This document shows positions 14,681-21,298 of a stretch of DNA of 21,298 nt, piece after piece. The notes beneath the pieces are model-generated. The model worked only from the letters and a program-made list of their open reading frames with translations. It did no database searches and was not told the DNA's origin. Numbering within the stretch: the first letter of the stretch is position 1; each line of letters opens with the position of its first letter. The translations under genes were made by a program, and so were the position numbers. The stretch is taken from the IMG/VR virus record IMGVR_UViG_3300030105_000253, positions 1-21,298 of that record; one strand, 5' to 3'. The DNA is from a virus.

Positions 14681-15634
14681 CTATGCTTGTATGATGCCTT
14701 GTCTTGCACGATTTGAAACAGTCATGTTACCTGCCCAAACTACTGGCAATACCATTGCATCTTGGTTAACAGAAGCCTTCTCACCTAAAGGAGTAAATTC
14801 TCTACCTTTAGCTGGACGAAGGAATAAATAGTCCGTATTCAGCATATACATAGCTGTTGCGGTACATTGATCATCATAGTATACTGGTGCGTTCATAAAC
14901 ATTAAGTTCATAAACCCAGCACTTGCTTTATCATCACTTGTAAACCTTTGATTGGTTTGTAGTGAAGCCCAATAATATTGGAAATAAGTAGTGCCAGCGA
15001 CTATGCAATCAGGTTGATCTGCACCTCTAATACAACTCAACCATAAAGTATTCATAGCTGTTTGTATTGTAGTTGCACTAGCTGTTACACTTGCTGTTGA
15101 AAAATCATAAACTTGATTTTGCCAGAAAGAATAAGTTGTTGAGTTAATTCCACCAACAGTATTTCCAACTGTTCCTGGAACTATTAAAGCTAGTCCACCT
15201 AAATCTTTACCACTTGTTCCTGTTCCGTCTGCGTATAAAGAAGTCGCCATTGTATTCTTTAATGACTTTTCAAGATTTCTTACTCTTGATTTTAGAAGGT
15301 TAAATACTTGCTCTTTACCAGAATTTTCTACTTGCTCTAGTCCAGATATAACTACATTACCTGCAAGCTGTTTATAATTAAATTCAGCTGCTGTAAATAC
15401 GTTACTTGTTGAAGTATCTAATACTTCGTAACCACTATACCATTTAGCTGTACCATTTTGCGCATATTCTAATTCTTGCACGATTGTACGACCACCTGCT
15501 ACAATTTTGTTGCCTTTTTCACTTATTGATTTAAGTAAGGCGTTATTGTTGGTTATGTTATCTGCCATTGTCTTGCTGTAATTAGCAAGAGTGGTAGTAA
15601 CAATCTCTGTAAATGTACTATTTGGAGATGCCAT
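14681..15634 (-). CDS. Major capsid protein (HK97 fold)
   Basis: The 317-aa protein follows the scaffold gene and precedes the decoration-like gene, the usual place for the major capsid protein. It starts MASPNSTFTEIVTTTLANYS and has GGRTIVQELEYAQN (about 47-60), then a long charged helix (about residues 105-133) like the spine helix of HK97-fold shells. A beta-rich middle follows, with DCIVAGTTYFQYYWASL, and a C-terminal part with FLRPAKGREFTPLGE and LPVVWAGNMTVSNR, typical of the closing strands of the axial domain. The length is normal for the fold without a cleaved delta-domain, consistent with a separate scaffold. An AGGA ribosome binding site lies upstream of the ATG. Confidence 0.85.
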   Translation of the reverse strand: MASPNSTFTEIVTTTLANYSKTMADNITNNNALLKSISEKGNKIVAGGRTIVQELEYAQNGTAKWYSGYEVLDTSTSNVFTAAEFNYKQLAGNVVISGLEQVENSGKEQVFNLLKSRVRNLEKSLKNTMATSLYADGTGTSGKDLGGLALIVPGTVGNTVGGINSTTYSFWQNQVYDFSTASVTASATTIQTAMNTLWLSCIRGADQPDCIVAGTTYFQYYWASLQTNQRFTSDDKASAGFMNLMFMNAPVYYDDQCTATAMYMLNTDYLFLRPAKGREFTPLGEKASVNQDAMVLPVVWAGNMTVSNRARQGIIQA

Positions 15635-15669
15635 TATCTATTTCCTAATTAAAAATTAAGCCCTGCAAT

Positions 15670-16800
15670 TTAGCCACTAAATCCTGCTCCCTCAATACTT
15701 GTCATTAACAAACTATCCAAATCAGTAGTTTTAATAGAGCCTTTAGGTGGGTTAGCAGAACCAGAAGGTTTTACTTTTCTAGCTTTATCTACTGCTGCTT
15801 TCCTTTTGCTATCTTCCTGTTTTTTAACTGATAATTGAGATGTTTTAATTGCTTCAGCGTATAGATCATCATCTAACCTAACGGCTTTAACATAAGCATC
15901 ATCAATTCCTTTTGCTTCTCCAGCATCTATTAAATTACCCATTTTAACTCTTACTTTGTCAAAATGTGGGTGAGCTAATTTGCCGTCAGCACCAGTTTTT
16001 TGAGAAAATTGCTCTACTGTTTGCTCTGTCTGCGTTACTGTTGTTTGTATATTTTGTTGCTTAAATTGGTTGAGTTCTGCCATAATTTGTTGGTTTTGTT
16101 GCATTAATTGGGCGTATTGTGGGTCTGGATCATTCCAAGACTCACTTTCTTCATTCATGGAAGACAAATTAATTCCGTAACCTTGTGCAAGTTGTCGAAG
16201 GGCATTTTTAGGATCAGTTCTCAAGGCATGGTCAGCATTAAGTAACCGAGATATATATTCTGCTTCACCTATCCCTGTTGCTTGAATACTTTGACGTGCT
16301 GGTTGTAGAACTGCATCTAATGCTTCTATGCTTTTACGTTGTTGCGCTAATTCTTGTGTCTTTTTGGTGTAATCTGATGTCATTTCTTTATCACGCTTAA
16401 TCATAAATTCTTGTGATTCAGTTGGTAAAGTTTCAAACACTTTTTTTACATCCTCTGTCCAATTTTTAGGAGCTTCTATTTTGGATTCCGTAGAATTTTC
16501 AGACGCTTCTATATTGTCAGGGTTTTCTTCTGAACCTTCAGTTTCAGGTTGATCTTCGTCATGTTCAGTAGCTAACTGATCCAAGTCTTCAGATTCATCA
16601 ACTTGTGTTTCAGGAGAAGTATGTTTTTCTGCTGGTACTGTTAAATCTTCTTTAGAAGCTTGTTCAGTATTTTCTACTGGAGCTTCTTCTGGTTCTTTAA
16701 CTGAGTCTAAAGAAGTGCCGATTGAACTTTCCAATACAGCATCTAGGCTCATTGGGGTATCTGCTGATTCCTGTATTTCAGGAGTGCTTTCTAACGCCAT
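15670..16800 (-). CDS. Capsid scaffolding protein
   Basis: The 376-aa protein has the layout of a scaffold. The first ~110 residues are very acidic and probably disordered (many Glu, Asp, Ser, Thr, Pro). A conserved-looking block PKNWTEDVKKVFETLP follows (about 111-126), then a long helical, Gln-rich coiled-coil (about 130-170 and 210-260) and a basic C-terminal stretch (KKQEDSKRKAAVDKARKVKP) before a short tail. Basic C-terminal ends bind coat protein in P22-type scaffolds. The gene lies directly before the capsid gene and after the portal-linked small protein, with its own AAAGGAAC binding site. It would guide procapsid assembly and then leave. Confidence 0.85.
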   Translation of the reverse strand: MALESTPEIQESADTPMSLDAVLESSIGTSLDSVKEPEEAPVENTEQASKEDLTVPAEKHTSPETQVDESEDLDQLATEHDEDQPETEGSEENPDNIEASENSTESKIEAPKNWTEDVKKVFETLPTESQEFMIKRDKEMTSDYTKKTQELAQQRKSIEALDAVLQPARQSIQATGIGEAEYISRLLNADHALRTDPKNALRQLAQGYGINLSSMNEESESWNDPDPQYAQLMQQNQQIMAELNQFKQQNIQTTVTQTEQTVEQFSQKTGADGKLAHPHFDKVRVKMGNLIDAGEAKGIDDAYVKAVRLDDDLYAEAIKTSQLSVKKQEDSKRKAAVDKARKVKPSGSANPPKGSIKTTDLDSLLMTSIEGAGFSG

Positions 16801-16820
16801 TTTTTGTTCCTTTCAAGAAC

Positions 16821-17081
16821 TTATTGTTGCCAATTAGCAGGTTTTGCACTACTTGTTTCTGCTTTTCCTGCCCAATCGTTACCAATTTGACGAATACCAT
16901 GTCGTCTTTCATGATTTCTTAACCCAGATCGACTGCTTATAACAGATTTGTCTACTGGACTAACAAATTCTTCTATATCAGACATTACTTGCAAAGATTT
17001 AGTACGTCTACGATTATTTTTACTTATGTACTCTTCTCCGCCTGTCCAATCAATTGTATCGTAATTTTTTAAATAGCTCAT
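16821..17081 (-). CDS. Small conserved portal-linked phage protein (86 aa)
   Basis: The 86-aa protein has a central block MSDIEEFVSPVDKSVISSRS and LRNHERRHGIRQIGNDW (about residues 33-70). I associate this 'I.....SPV....I.SRS....H...HG....GN' pattern with small proteins encoded next to the portal gene in many podoviruses and siphoviruses; the histidines and arginines are conserved in my memory of that family. Its function is unknown, perhaps head-related. The start overlaps the portal stop as ATGA, showing tight coupling, and the scaffold gene follows 20 bp downstream with its own binding site. Confidence 0.75.
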   Translation of the reverse strand: MSYLKNYDTIDWTGGEEYISKNNRRRTKSLQVMSDIEEFVSPVDKSVISSRSGLRNHERRHGIRQIGNDWAGKAETSSAKPANWQQ

Positions 17082-19015
17082 TCCATTACCTTTTCTGCTA
17101 GTTTTATGTCTGAATTTAATAAAGCTAAATCTTCTTTTAAATCATTTCTTTCTCTTGAAAGCTCTGCTTGTGATTGTATTTTAGTCATTTCTGCACCAGT
17201 TTTAGCTTGTATATCTGCTAATTTACCTTCTTGCTTCATTTTCTCACGCATTAACTCACCTTGTATCTTAGCTTGTGTTACTTTTTCATTTTCGCTAGGC
17301 TGTGGTGGAGCTTGCATTTGTTGTTGCATTTGTTGCATAATTTGTTGCTCTGTTTGGTCTATAATTTCTTCAAATTCTCTACCAACTTTCCAAGCACCTA
17401 TTAAAAACCTTAAAGATTGAAAAGCTATAGGTGTAAGCAAAGGATTAGCACTAGATATTGCTATTGCTTTTTCTAAATAAGAGCCCATAGTTTGCAAAAA
17501 CTCAATTCTTGTTTGTTTTTCTGCATTTTCGTCAGCAAATATTGTAGAATCTGTTTCTACATCTATATTATACATTCTAAGCTTATCATCTCGCATAATT
17601 TCTACCATTTCAGGTGTTACTTCTATGCCAGTAATTGCTTGTAATGTTTCTGGTTCGTAATGCTCTGCAACTATTTCTGCTTTTATTCTAAATAAATCTC
17701 TTATGTAACGCTCTATTTCTTCTTGTCTTTTACGCATACGCATACTACCAAATTGTGCTTTTAATTGCTGTGCAGTAGCTGTTTCACTAGCTTTAGTATT
17801 ACCTCTTAATAAATCCGATATGCCAGTAACTTCGTATATTATTTCTAATATTTGCGTTCTTTGCGTGTATAGTCCTTGTAATACCATGCTTATTGGGGAG
17901 ATATCTTCTTGTTGAAACACACCAGCTAGACCACCTTTTTGTGCTAATAATGAAAAGTTTTCTGATGGTATAAAGTCATTATCACCAGCGTTTGCTAAGT
18001 GTGATAATTCTGGTACAGAAGCATCATAAACACCACGTCTTTTTAAACCTTCAATTAGATTACTTATTCGGCTTGTGATTCTATCTAGTTCTTCTGCTTG
18101 ATCTTGATACAAAGTAAATTCAGGAATAGGAACGCTTGTATCATTTGTTTTAACAGAAATCATTGGTGTAGGAGTTGGAAAAAAGTTTTGTAATTCATAA
18201 GGGTCTTCGTCAGTTCTTAAAATTTCATCATACCCTTTAGCAATATAATACCTCTTGTATTTAACTCTATCCCATATTTCCCATATTTCTGCTCTTTTAA
18301 AGACTTCTTGTGCTTCGTACTCTGTTTCTCCCGTATCAGGCGACCAATTTAAAGGTATATCATCAACATTAGAAAATCCTTTATCTTTTAATTCATCTCT
18401 TGTCCATAAATGTCTTCTGGCTTTCCATGTTACATCTTCTGCTCTTTTTGAAGGGTTTTCTCTATAATCTTCCCAATGCACGTAGTCAAAATAACATTTT
18501 TGGTCAGCAACTCTTTCTTCTTCTACTTCTATAATAATAGGCTCGCCAAATTCATTAATTTGTTCTATTTGCACAGTTTCTTTTACAAAAGTAGGCTCAT
18601 ACACTACCCATACTACGCCACGTCCAGGCAATAAATAATCTTCTAATGCTGCTTCAATAGGTTTGTTAGCATTATATACGTCATTAGCATATTCTAATGT
18701 TCTTTCTAATACTCTAGCTATATCTTTAGTTACTGGGTTATTATCAGGAAAACGCCTTCTTACGTCAGGTTTAGCCATTTTTGCAAATAATGCACCTTTT
18801 AAAGTTTCTGTATTTGCCCATAATATATTGAATTTTTTTTCTGCACCAACGCCATAAGTGTCTACATTGCGTTCATCTCTGTAGCGTTCTATAACTTTTC
18901 TAGCTCTTCTGCGCCAATTCTCTTCCGTTTTATCAGCATTTTCTAGTTCTATATGCCAATATTGAGCAGTACCTTGTCTAAGTTCTAATTTAGCTCTTGT
19001 GTCTTCGCTTGCCAT
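17078..19015 (-). CDS. Portal protein (P22-like)
   Basis: The 645-aa protein has the usual podovirus portal N-terminus: WHIELENADKTEENWRRRA and VIERYRDERN (about residues 20-50), then FNILWANTETLKGALFAKM with PDVRRRFP. The middle has the wing and stem-type block SRISNLIEGLKRRGVYDASV, and the C-terminal ~80 residues are a helical, Gln- and Met-rich coiled-coil (QQIMQQMQQQMQ) like the barrel of P22-type portals. The length is near that of P22 gp1-type portals. It lies just after the large terminase and before the scaffold. In the capsid it forms the 12-subunit ring through which DNA enters and leaves. The start shown has an AGGA site and overlaps the 46-aa gene by 26 bp. Confidence 0.9.
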   Translation of the reverse strand: MASEDTRAKLELRQGTAQYWHIELENADKTEENWRRRARKVIERYRDERNVDTYGVGAEKKFNILWANTETLKGALFAKMAKPDVRRRFPDNNPVTKDIARVLERTLEYANDVYNANKPIEAALEDYLLPGRGVVWVVYEPTFVKETVQIEQINEFGEPIIIEVEEERVADQKCYFDYVHWEDYRENPSKRAEDVTWKARRHLWTRDELKDKGFSNVDDIPLNWSPDTGETEYEAQEVFKRAEIWEIWDRVKYKRYYIAKGYDEILRTDEDPYELQNFFPTPTPMISVKTNDTSVPIPEFTLYQDQAEELDRITSRISNLIEGLKRRGVYDASVPELSHLANAGDNDFIPSENFSLLAQKGGLAGVFQQEDISPISMVLQGLYTQRTQILEIIYEVTGISDLLRGNTKASETATAQQLKAQFGSMRMRKRQEEIERYIRDLFRIKAEIVAEHYEPETLQAITGIEVTPEMVEIMRDDKLRMYNIDVETDSTIFADENAEKQTRIEFLQTMGSYLEKAIAISSANPLLTPIAFQSLRFLIGAWKVGREFEEIIDQTEQQIMQQMQQQMQAPPQPSENEKVTQAKIQGELMREKMKQEGKLADIQAKTGAEMTKIQSQAELSRERNDLKEDLALLNSDIKLAEKVME

Positions 19016-19130
19016 GTATTTTTTTCCTAGATAATTTGCTTTTTGCTTTTTTTTCTAATTTATTTGACATTTTATAAAAAGTATAATCCATTTTCTTGTA
19101 ATTACCATCATATTTTTCACCGCTAAACAT
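18990..19130 (-). CDS. Small basic protein (46 aa) between large terminase and portal
   Basis: This short frame starts with the ATG at 19130, overlapping the large-terminase stop as TAATG, and runs into the portal gene, ending 26 bp inside it in another frame. The product, beginning MFSGEKYDGNYKKMDYTFYK, is very rich in Lys and Arg, with a KLEKKAKSKLSRKK stretch and an ending RRHKS. No known family was recognised. The overlap geometry, and the fact that it fills what would otherwise be a 114-bp gap in a tightly packed operon, support it as a real gene; low complexity (AAA codons in AT-rich DNA) is the main doubt. It is too short for most gene finders. Confidence 0.6.
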   Translation of the reverse strand: MFSGEKYDGNYKKMDYTFYKMSNKLEKKAKSKLSRKKIHGKRRHKS

Positions 19131-20464
19131 TATATTCTTGGTTGCCCTCTGTTTTTCTGTGATTTTAAATGCATTTCTACAAGTTCGTCAAGTGTTGGTT
19201 GTTTTAATAATTCATCTAATGGGTCTTTTGCTTTTTCTTTTGGTTTTATATTTTTATACGCCATAGCAAGATATCTAAAGCTGTCGCTTGCATGTGAAGC
19301 CCAATTATGAAGAGGGTTTCTTTTAAATACTCTTTTTACATCATCCCATTCTCTTTGGTAATTTCTTAAAGCATTAAGACCATTTTCACATTTTTCTTGG
19401 TCAAAATAACAATGTCCTAGCAGTAATCGTGCAGCATTAATTCCATCATCTACTTTATGCATAGGGACTATTCTAGGTTTTCTGCCCATATTAATTAAAG
19501 TTTCTGCTCTTGTTCTTCCTGTTCCTAGTTCTCTAACCTTTGCATCATGGGGCAAATAATCATCTCCCCAGTAGGTATAGGGCATTTCTTCCATAACTTT
19601 TACATAATGGTCTAAGCCTACGCCACCGCTTTCATAATAATTAATTATTCTTATCTCTCCCATAGTAACTTGGAAAAACCATAACGCACAACTATCGGAT
19701 ATTCCTAAATCCCATGCGACATGCACAGGCAAAGTTTCATCATAATCTACTTTAGTTATTCGACCATCTTGTTCTGCATCTATAACCATATTGCCATAAT
19801 ATGCTCCTTTAATAGCTGCAGCCCAACTACATTCAAATTCCTGCATATATTCATCTTCACCCATTTGTTTCTTAGCAGCTTCTAATTCTTTTTGATCTAC
19901 AACTTTAGTTTCTGAAGCTTTGTATATTACTCTATGCCAATCAGGATCATGTTTTGCATCTTCATACAATCTCCAAAATTGATTTCTTCCTTTAGGAGTT
20001 CCAATAAAAATAGCCCAACCTTTTCTATCCACAAGCGCAGGTCTTACAATCTCTCCCCACATTCTCGGACTCATATCGGCATACTCATCAAGTATTACGC
20101 CATCAAGATAAATACCACGCAAAGCATCTGGATCATCCCCTGCTCCGTATAAGCGAATACGACTACCATTTAATAAATCGACTCTTAACTCCGATTGATT
20201 GATTTTAGTTCCAGGAATATCTCTCGTATAATACATAAGATAATCCCAAGCCACAGCTTTTGCTTGTCGGTAGTAGGGAGCAATATAAGCATATCTGCCA
20301 TCACTACGTTCTGTTTTTAACTCTAATGCCCTACGTAATAACTCGGTAACAGCATACACAGACTTTCCCCAACGTCTATGCGACACACAGATTTTAAATC
20401 TTTTATTATTCTGATGTAAGCTTGCCTGTAAAGGTCTTGGTGTATACGGAATAGTTACATGCAT
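19130..20464 (-). CDS. terL: Terminase large subunit
   Basis: The 444-aa protein shows both terminase domains. ATPase: a Walker A-like motif SHRRWGKS at residues 28-35, Walker B VILDE at 123-127 with catalytic Glu127, and the coupling motif GTPKGRN at 155-161. Nuclease (RNase H-like): WDLGISD at 251-257 with Asp252, a later acidic cluster WGDDYLPHD, and SHASDSFRYL near the C-terminus supplying the last metal-binding Asp. This is the motor and cutter that packages DNA into the procapsid. It overlaps the small terminase stop as TAATG at its start and the 46-aa gene at its end. The packaging type (cos or headful) cannot be settled from the protein by eye. Confidence 0.95.
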   Translation of the reverse strand: MHVTIPYTPRPLQASLHQNNKRFKICVSHRRWGKSVYAVTELLRRALELKTERSDGRYAYIAPYYRQAKAVAWDYLMYYTRDIPGTKINQSELRVDLLNGSRIRLYGAGDDPDALRGIYLDGVILDEYADMSPRMWGEIVRPALVDRKGWAIFIGTPKGRNQFWRLYEDAKHDPDWHRVIYKASETKVVDQKELEAAKKQMGEDEYMQEFECSWAAAIKGAYYGNMVIDAEQDGRITKVDYDETLPVHVAWDLGISDSCALWFFQVTMGEIRIINYYESGGVGLDHYVKVMEEMPYTYWGDDYLPHDAKVRELGTGRTRAETLINMGRKPRIVPMHKVDDGINAARLLLGHCYFDQEKCENGLNALRNYQREWDDVKRVFKRNPLHNWASHASDSFRYLAMAYKNIKPKEKAKDPLDELLKQPTLDELVEMHLKSQKNRGQPRI

Positions 20465-20862
20465 TACTCAACCCTTTTATCAGTTACTTCACCCTCTATC
20501 ACAGTCATATCTTTTGGTGGGTCTAACGAAAAGCTCACACTAATCTGATTAGGTATTCCCTCATGCTCCACCTTTTCCTGAAAGCCACCCTTAGTTTTTG
20601 CCAAAAATATAGCAGAAATCGTATCGCCATTCATTGCTTTCTTATACAACTGACTACCAATATCCATAGTCAATCTTTCCCTACCAGTTTCTAATGCATG
20701 ACCAAAATGTTTTCGCAAAGTCTTAGGATCACAACCCACTAACTTCCCTATCTGCACATGCGTTAATCCAAACCCTACTCCCAATGAACATACCTTCTCC
20801 TGCTCTGGTGTCGGTTTAAAGATAGGTCTGCCGCCTAAGTCCTTCTGTACTTTAACTTCCAT
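20464..20862 (-). CDS. terS: Terminase small subunit
   Basis: The 132-aa protein has GGRPIFKPTPEQEKVCSL at residues 10-27, then a helix-turn-helix (about residues 33-53, LTHVQIGKLVGCDPKTLRKH) of the type small terminases use to recognise the packaging site. A helical oligomerisation segment follows (about 56-92, ending LAKTKGGFQEK), then a polar tail. This order and length suit small-subunit terminases of podoviruses. It is the first gene of the operon: no gene is supported upstream, and promoter-like elements lie 65-95 bp before its ATG. An AAGGG at a normal distance before the ATG serves as the ribosome binding site. The stop overlaps terL as TAATG. Confidence 0.85.
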   Translation of the reverse strand: MEVKVQKDLGGRPIFKPTPEQEKVCSLGVGFGLTHVQIGKLVGCDPKTLRKHFGHALETGRERLTMDIGSQLYKKAMNGDTISAIFLAKTKGGFQEKVEHEGIPNQISVSFSLDPPKDMTVIEGEVTDKRVE

Positions 20863-20926
20863 ACCTGTTCCCTTTTTGTTTTTTTATATTATTATTTACA
20901 AAATGGCAAGTTCTAATTTTCTTTCT

Positions 20927-20956
20927 ATAATATATTACAAAACTCATACAAGTCAA
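20927..20956 (-). promoter_or_regulatory. Candidate sigma70-like promoter for the late operon (P1)
   Basis: Reading on the minus strand, a -35-like TTGACT (20951-20956) is followed after 16 bases by TATATT (20929-20934), or after 18 bases by TATTAT (20927-20932). The small-terminase ATG is 65 bases further on, leaving a short leader. This fits a bacterial housekeeping promoter, so transcription by host RNA polymerase is inferred. AT-rich DNA gives many chance -10 boxes, so the good -35 match is the main support. Confidence 0.5.
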
Positions 20957-20982
20957 CACCCCACAGAGTTTGATTATTAAGT

Positions 20983-21019
20983 GTGGGTAGTAGTACTTTA
21001 TCCCCACCACTACACCCAC
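20983..21019. repeat. GC-rich imperfect dyad (11 paired bases, one bulge)
   Basis: GTGGGT-a-GTAGT (20983-20994) pairs with ACTACACCCAC (21009-21019), with one bulged A and a 14-base loop. No T-run follows on either strand, so a terminator is unlikely. Its GC content stands out against the AT-rich surroundings, and it lies just upstream of P1 and near the terminase genes, so a protein-binding or packaging role is possible. Confidence 0.5.
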
Positions 21020-21104
21020 CCCCCACTCGGTCGGTTGAAAAAATCTCAAATCAAAAAAGATTGAATGAGCCTCATTACCTATCCTAGCACCTAAACAGTA
21101 ATTA

Positions 21105-21133
21105 ATTAGCTAGGTTGTTATGCACCTAGTCAA
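21105..21133 (-). promoter_or_regulatory. Second candidate sigma70-like promoter (P2), with a dyad in its spacer
   Basis: On the minus strand TTGACT (21128-21133) is followed after exactly 17 bases by GCTAAT (21105-21110), a weak -10 match. The same TTGACT hexamer is used by P1. A dyad CTAGGT/ACCTAG (21110-21129) lies almost wholly between and over the two boxes, suggesting that access could be controlled. Support is moderate to low because the -10 box is imperfect. Confidence 0.35.
21110..21129. repeat. Inverted repeat CTAGGT-8-ACCTAG, possible operator
   Basis: CTAGGT (21110-21115) and ACCTAG (21124-21129) are exact reverse complements separated by 8 bases. A second short pair, TGTTAT (21116-21121) and ATAACA (21133-21138), overlaps it. 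Placement over the -35 and spacer of P2 is what would be expected of a repressor or activator site, although no regulator is encoded in the window. Confidence 0.45.
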
Positions 21134-21197
21134 TAACATCTAACTTAATGCTAGTTAATGCCAATGGAAGAGTTTTAAGTGGTGGTGGCTTGCCCTA

Positions 21198-21210
21198 ACC
21201 AGTAACTGGT
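21198..21210. repeat. 13-bp perfect palindrome ACCAGTAACTGGT
   Basis: ACCAGT and ACTGGT flank a central A with perfect symmetry at 21198-21210. The size and symmetry are typical of a dimeric regulator's half-sites. It sits about 65 bases upstream of P2 in the transcription direction, inside the non-coding region. A chance palindrome of this length is possible but uncommon in a 400-bp region. Confidence 0.4.
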
Positions 21211-21298
21211 AGCTATCACCTATGCCAATTATTAAAGGTAAACTATGCCATGTTATTTTATAGCTCTTTTTTAGCAAGGATTAACTCCGTATTAATTA

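Larger units (their letters stand above)
20863..21298. other. Non-coding control region upstream of the terminase genes
   Basis: No coding frame with a good start and ribosome binding site is supported here on either strand. The stretch holds two sigma70-like promoter candidates reading toward the terminase, a GC-rich dyad, a G-run patch (minus strand), a dyad inside one promoter, a 13-bp palindrome and a short direct repeat (TTAATGC at 21145-21151 and 21155-21161, ten bases apart). No tRNA was found. It could combine late-operon control with the packaging start site; the DNA beyond the right edge would be needed to tell whether early genes begin there. Confidence 0.7.

Noticed and set aside
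20852-21049. A 65-codon minus-strand frame upstream of and slightly overlapping the small terminase gene
   Set aside because: It starts with TTG, has odd composition, runs through the best promoter candidate and the G-rich patch, and shows no known motif; more likely control DNA.
21066-21078. Short palindrome AATGAGCCTCATT
   Set aside because: Perfect but short and without a loop long enough for an RNA hairpin; noted only as part of the cluster of symmetric sites.
21234-21270. A TATAAA-like -10 box on the minus strand near the right edge
   Set aside because: The only -35 at a suitable distance (TTAATC) is poor, so it is not better than chance in AT-rich DNA.
21061-21298. Possible tRNA or small RNA gene in the non-coding region
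   Set aside because: No T-loop GGTTCGA-like sequence with matching stems and no cloverleaf on either strand could be found by eye.
1-21298. CRISPR array, insertion sequence, integrase, toxin-antitoxin or anti-phage defence genes
   Set aside because: Looked for on both strands; no repeat-spacer pattern, transposase or recombinase motifs, or defence-type domains are visible.

Overview
The window is a stretch of an AT-rich tailed-phage genome. It carries the packaging, head, tail and lysis genes of a short-tailed (podovirus-like) phage, and every supported gene lies on the minus strand, so the operon reads from right to left. Gene order and protein types suggest a marine podovirus of an alphaproteobacterium, loosely like the small pelagiphage or uncultured marine podovirus groups. 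The clues are AT-rich DNA, a P22-type portal, a gp10-like beta-propeller protein, an SU10-type adaptor, a tail fibre starting with a typical marine-podophage N-terminus, a small protein starting MAHFAKI, and a glycine-rich adhesin. Host and taxon are inferences; nothing in the window identifies the host.

Layout in transcription order. (1) 20863-21298 is non-coding control DNA upstream of the terminase, with two sigma70-like promoter candidates, several inverted repeats and an unusually G-rich patch. (2) Packaging and head: small terminase, large terminase, a 46-aa basic protein, portal, an 86-aa portal-linked protein, scaffold, major capsid protein and a decoration-like protein, followed by a perfect 9-bp hairpin. 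(3) Neck and tail hub: a helix-hairpin-helix-like protein, the SU10-type adaptor, a 44-aa basic protein, two unrecognised proteins and a gp10-like protein. (4) Probable ejection proteins: a GNAT-like small protein, a helical protein ending in a peptidase S74 (intramolecular chaperone) domain, and two large proteins of 607 and 733 aa. (5) Host recognition: tail fibre, glycine-rich adhesin and the MAHFAKI protein. (6) Lysis and accessory genes: an XhlA-like one-TM protein, a small basic protein, two tandem paralogues, a holin-like protein, an overlapping i-spanin/o-spanin-like pair, an unrecognised 211-aa protein and the N-terminal part of a staphylococcal-nuclease-like enzyme cut by the window edge.

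Genes are packed almost end to end. Many junctions are TAATG or ATGA overlaps, which points to one long translationally coupled late operon started near 20.9 kb. No integrase, replication gene, RNA polymerase, tRNA, CRISPR array or insertion sequence is visible, and no endolysin is recognisable. The most interesting points are the G-rich dyad region beside the terminase (a possible cos/pac or control site), the tandem paralogues sharing a tryptophan motif with the gp10-like protein, the nested spanin pair with no visible endolysin, and the S74 domain on a non-fibrous virion protein.
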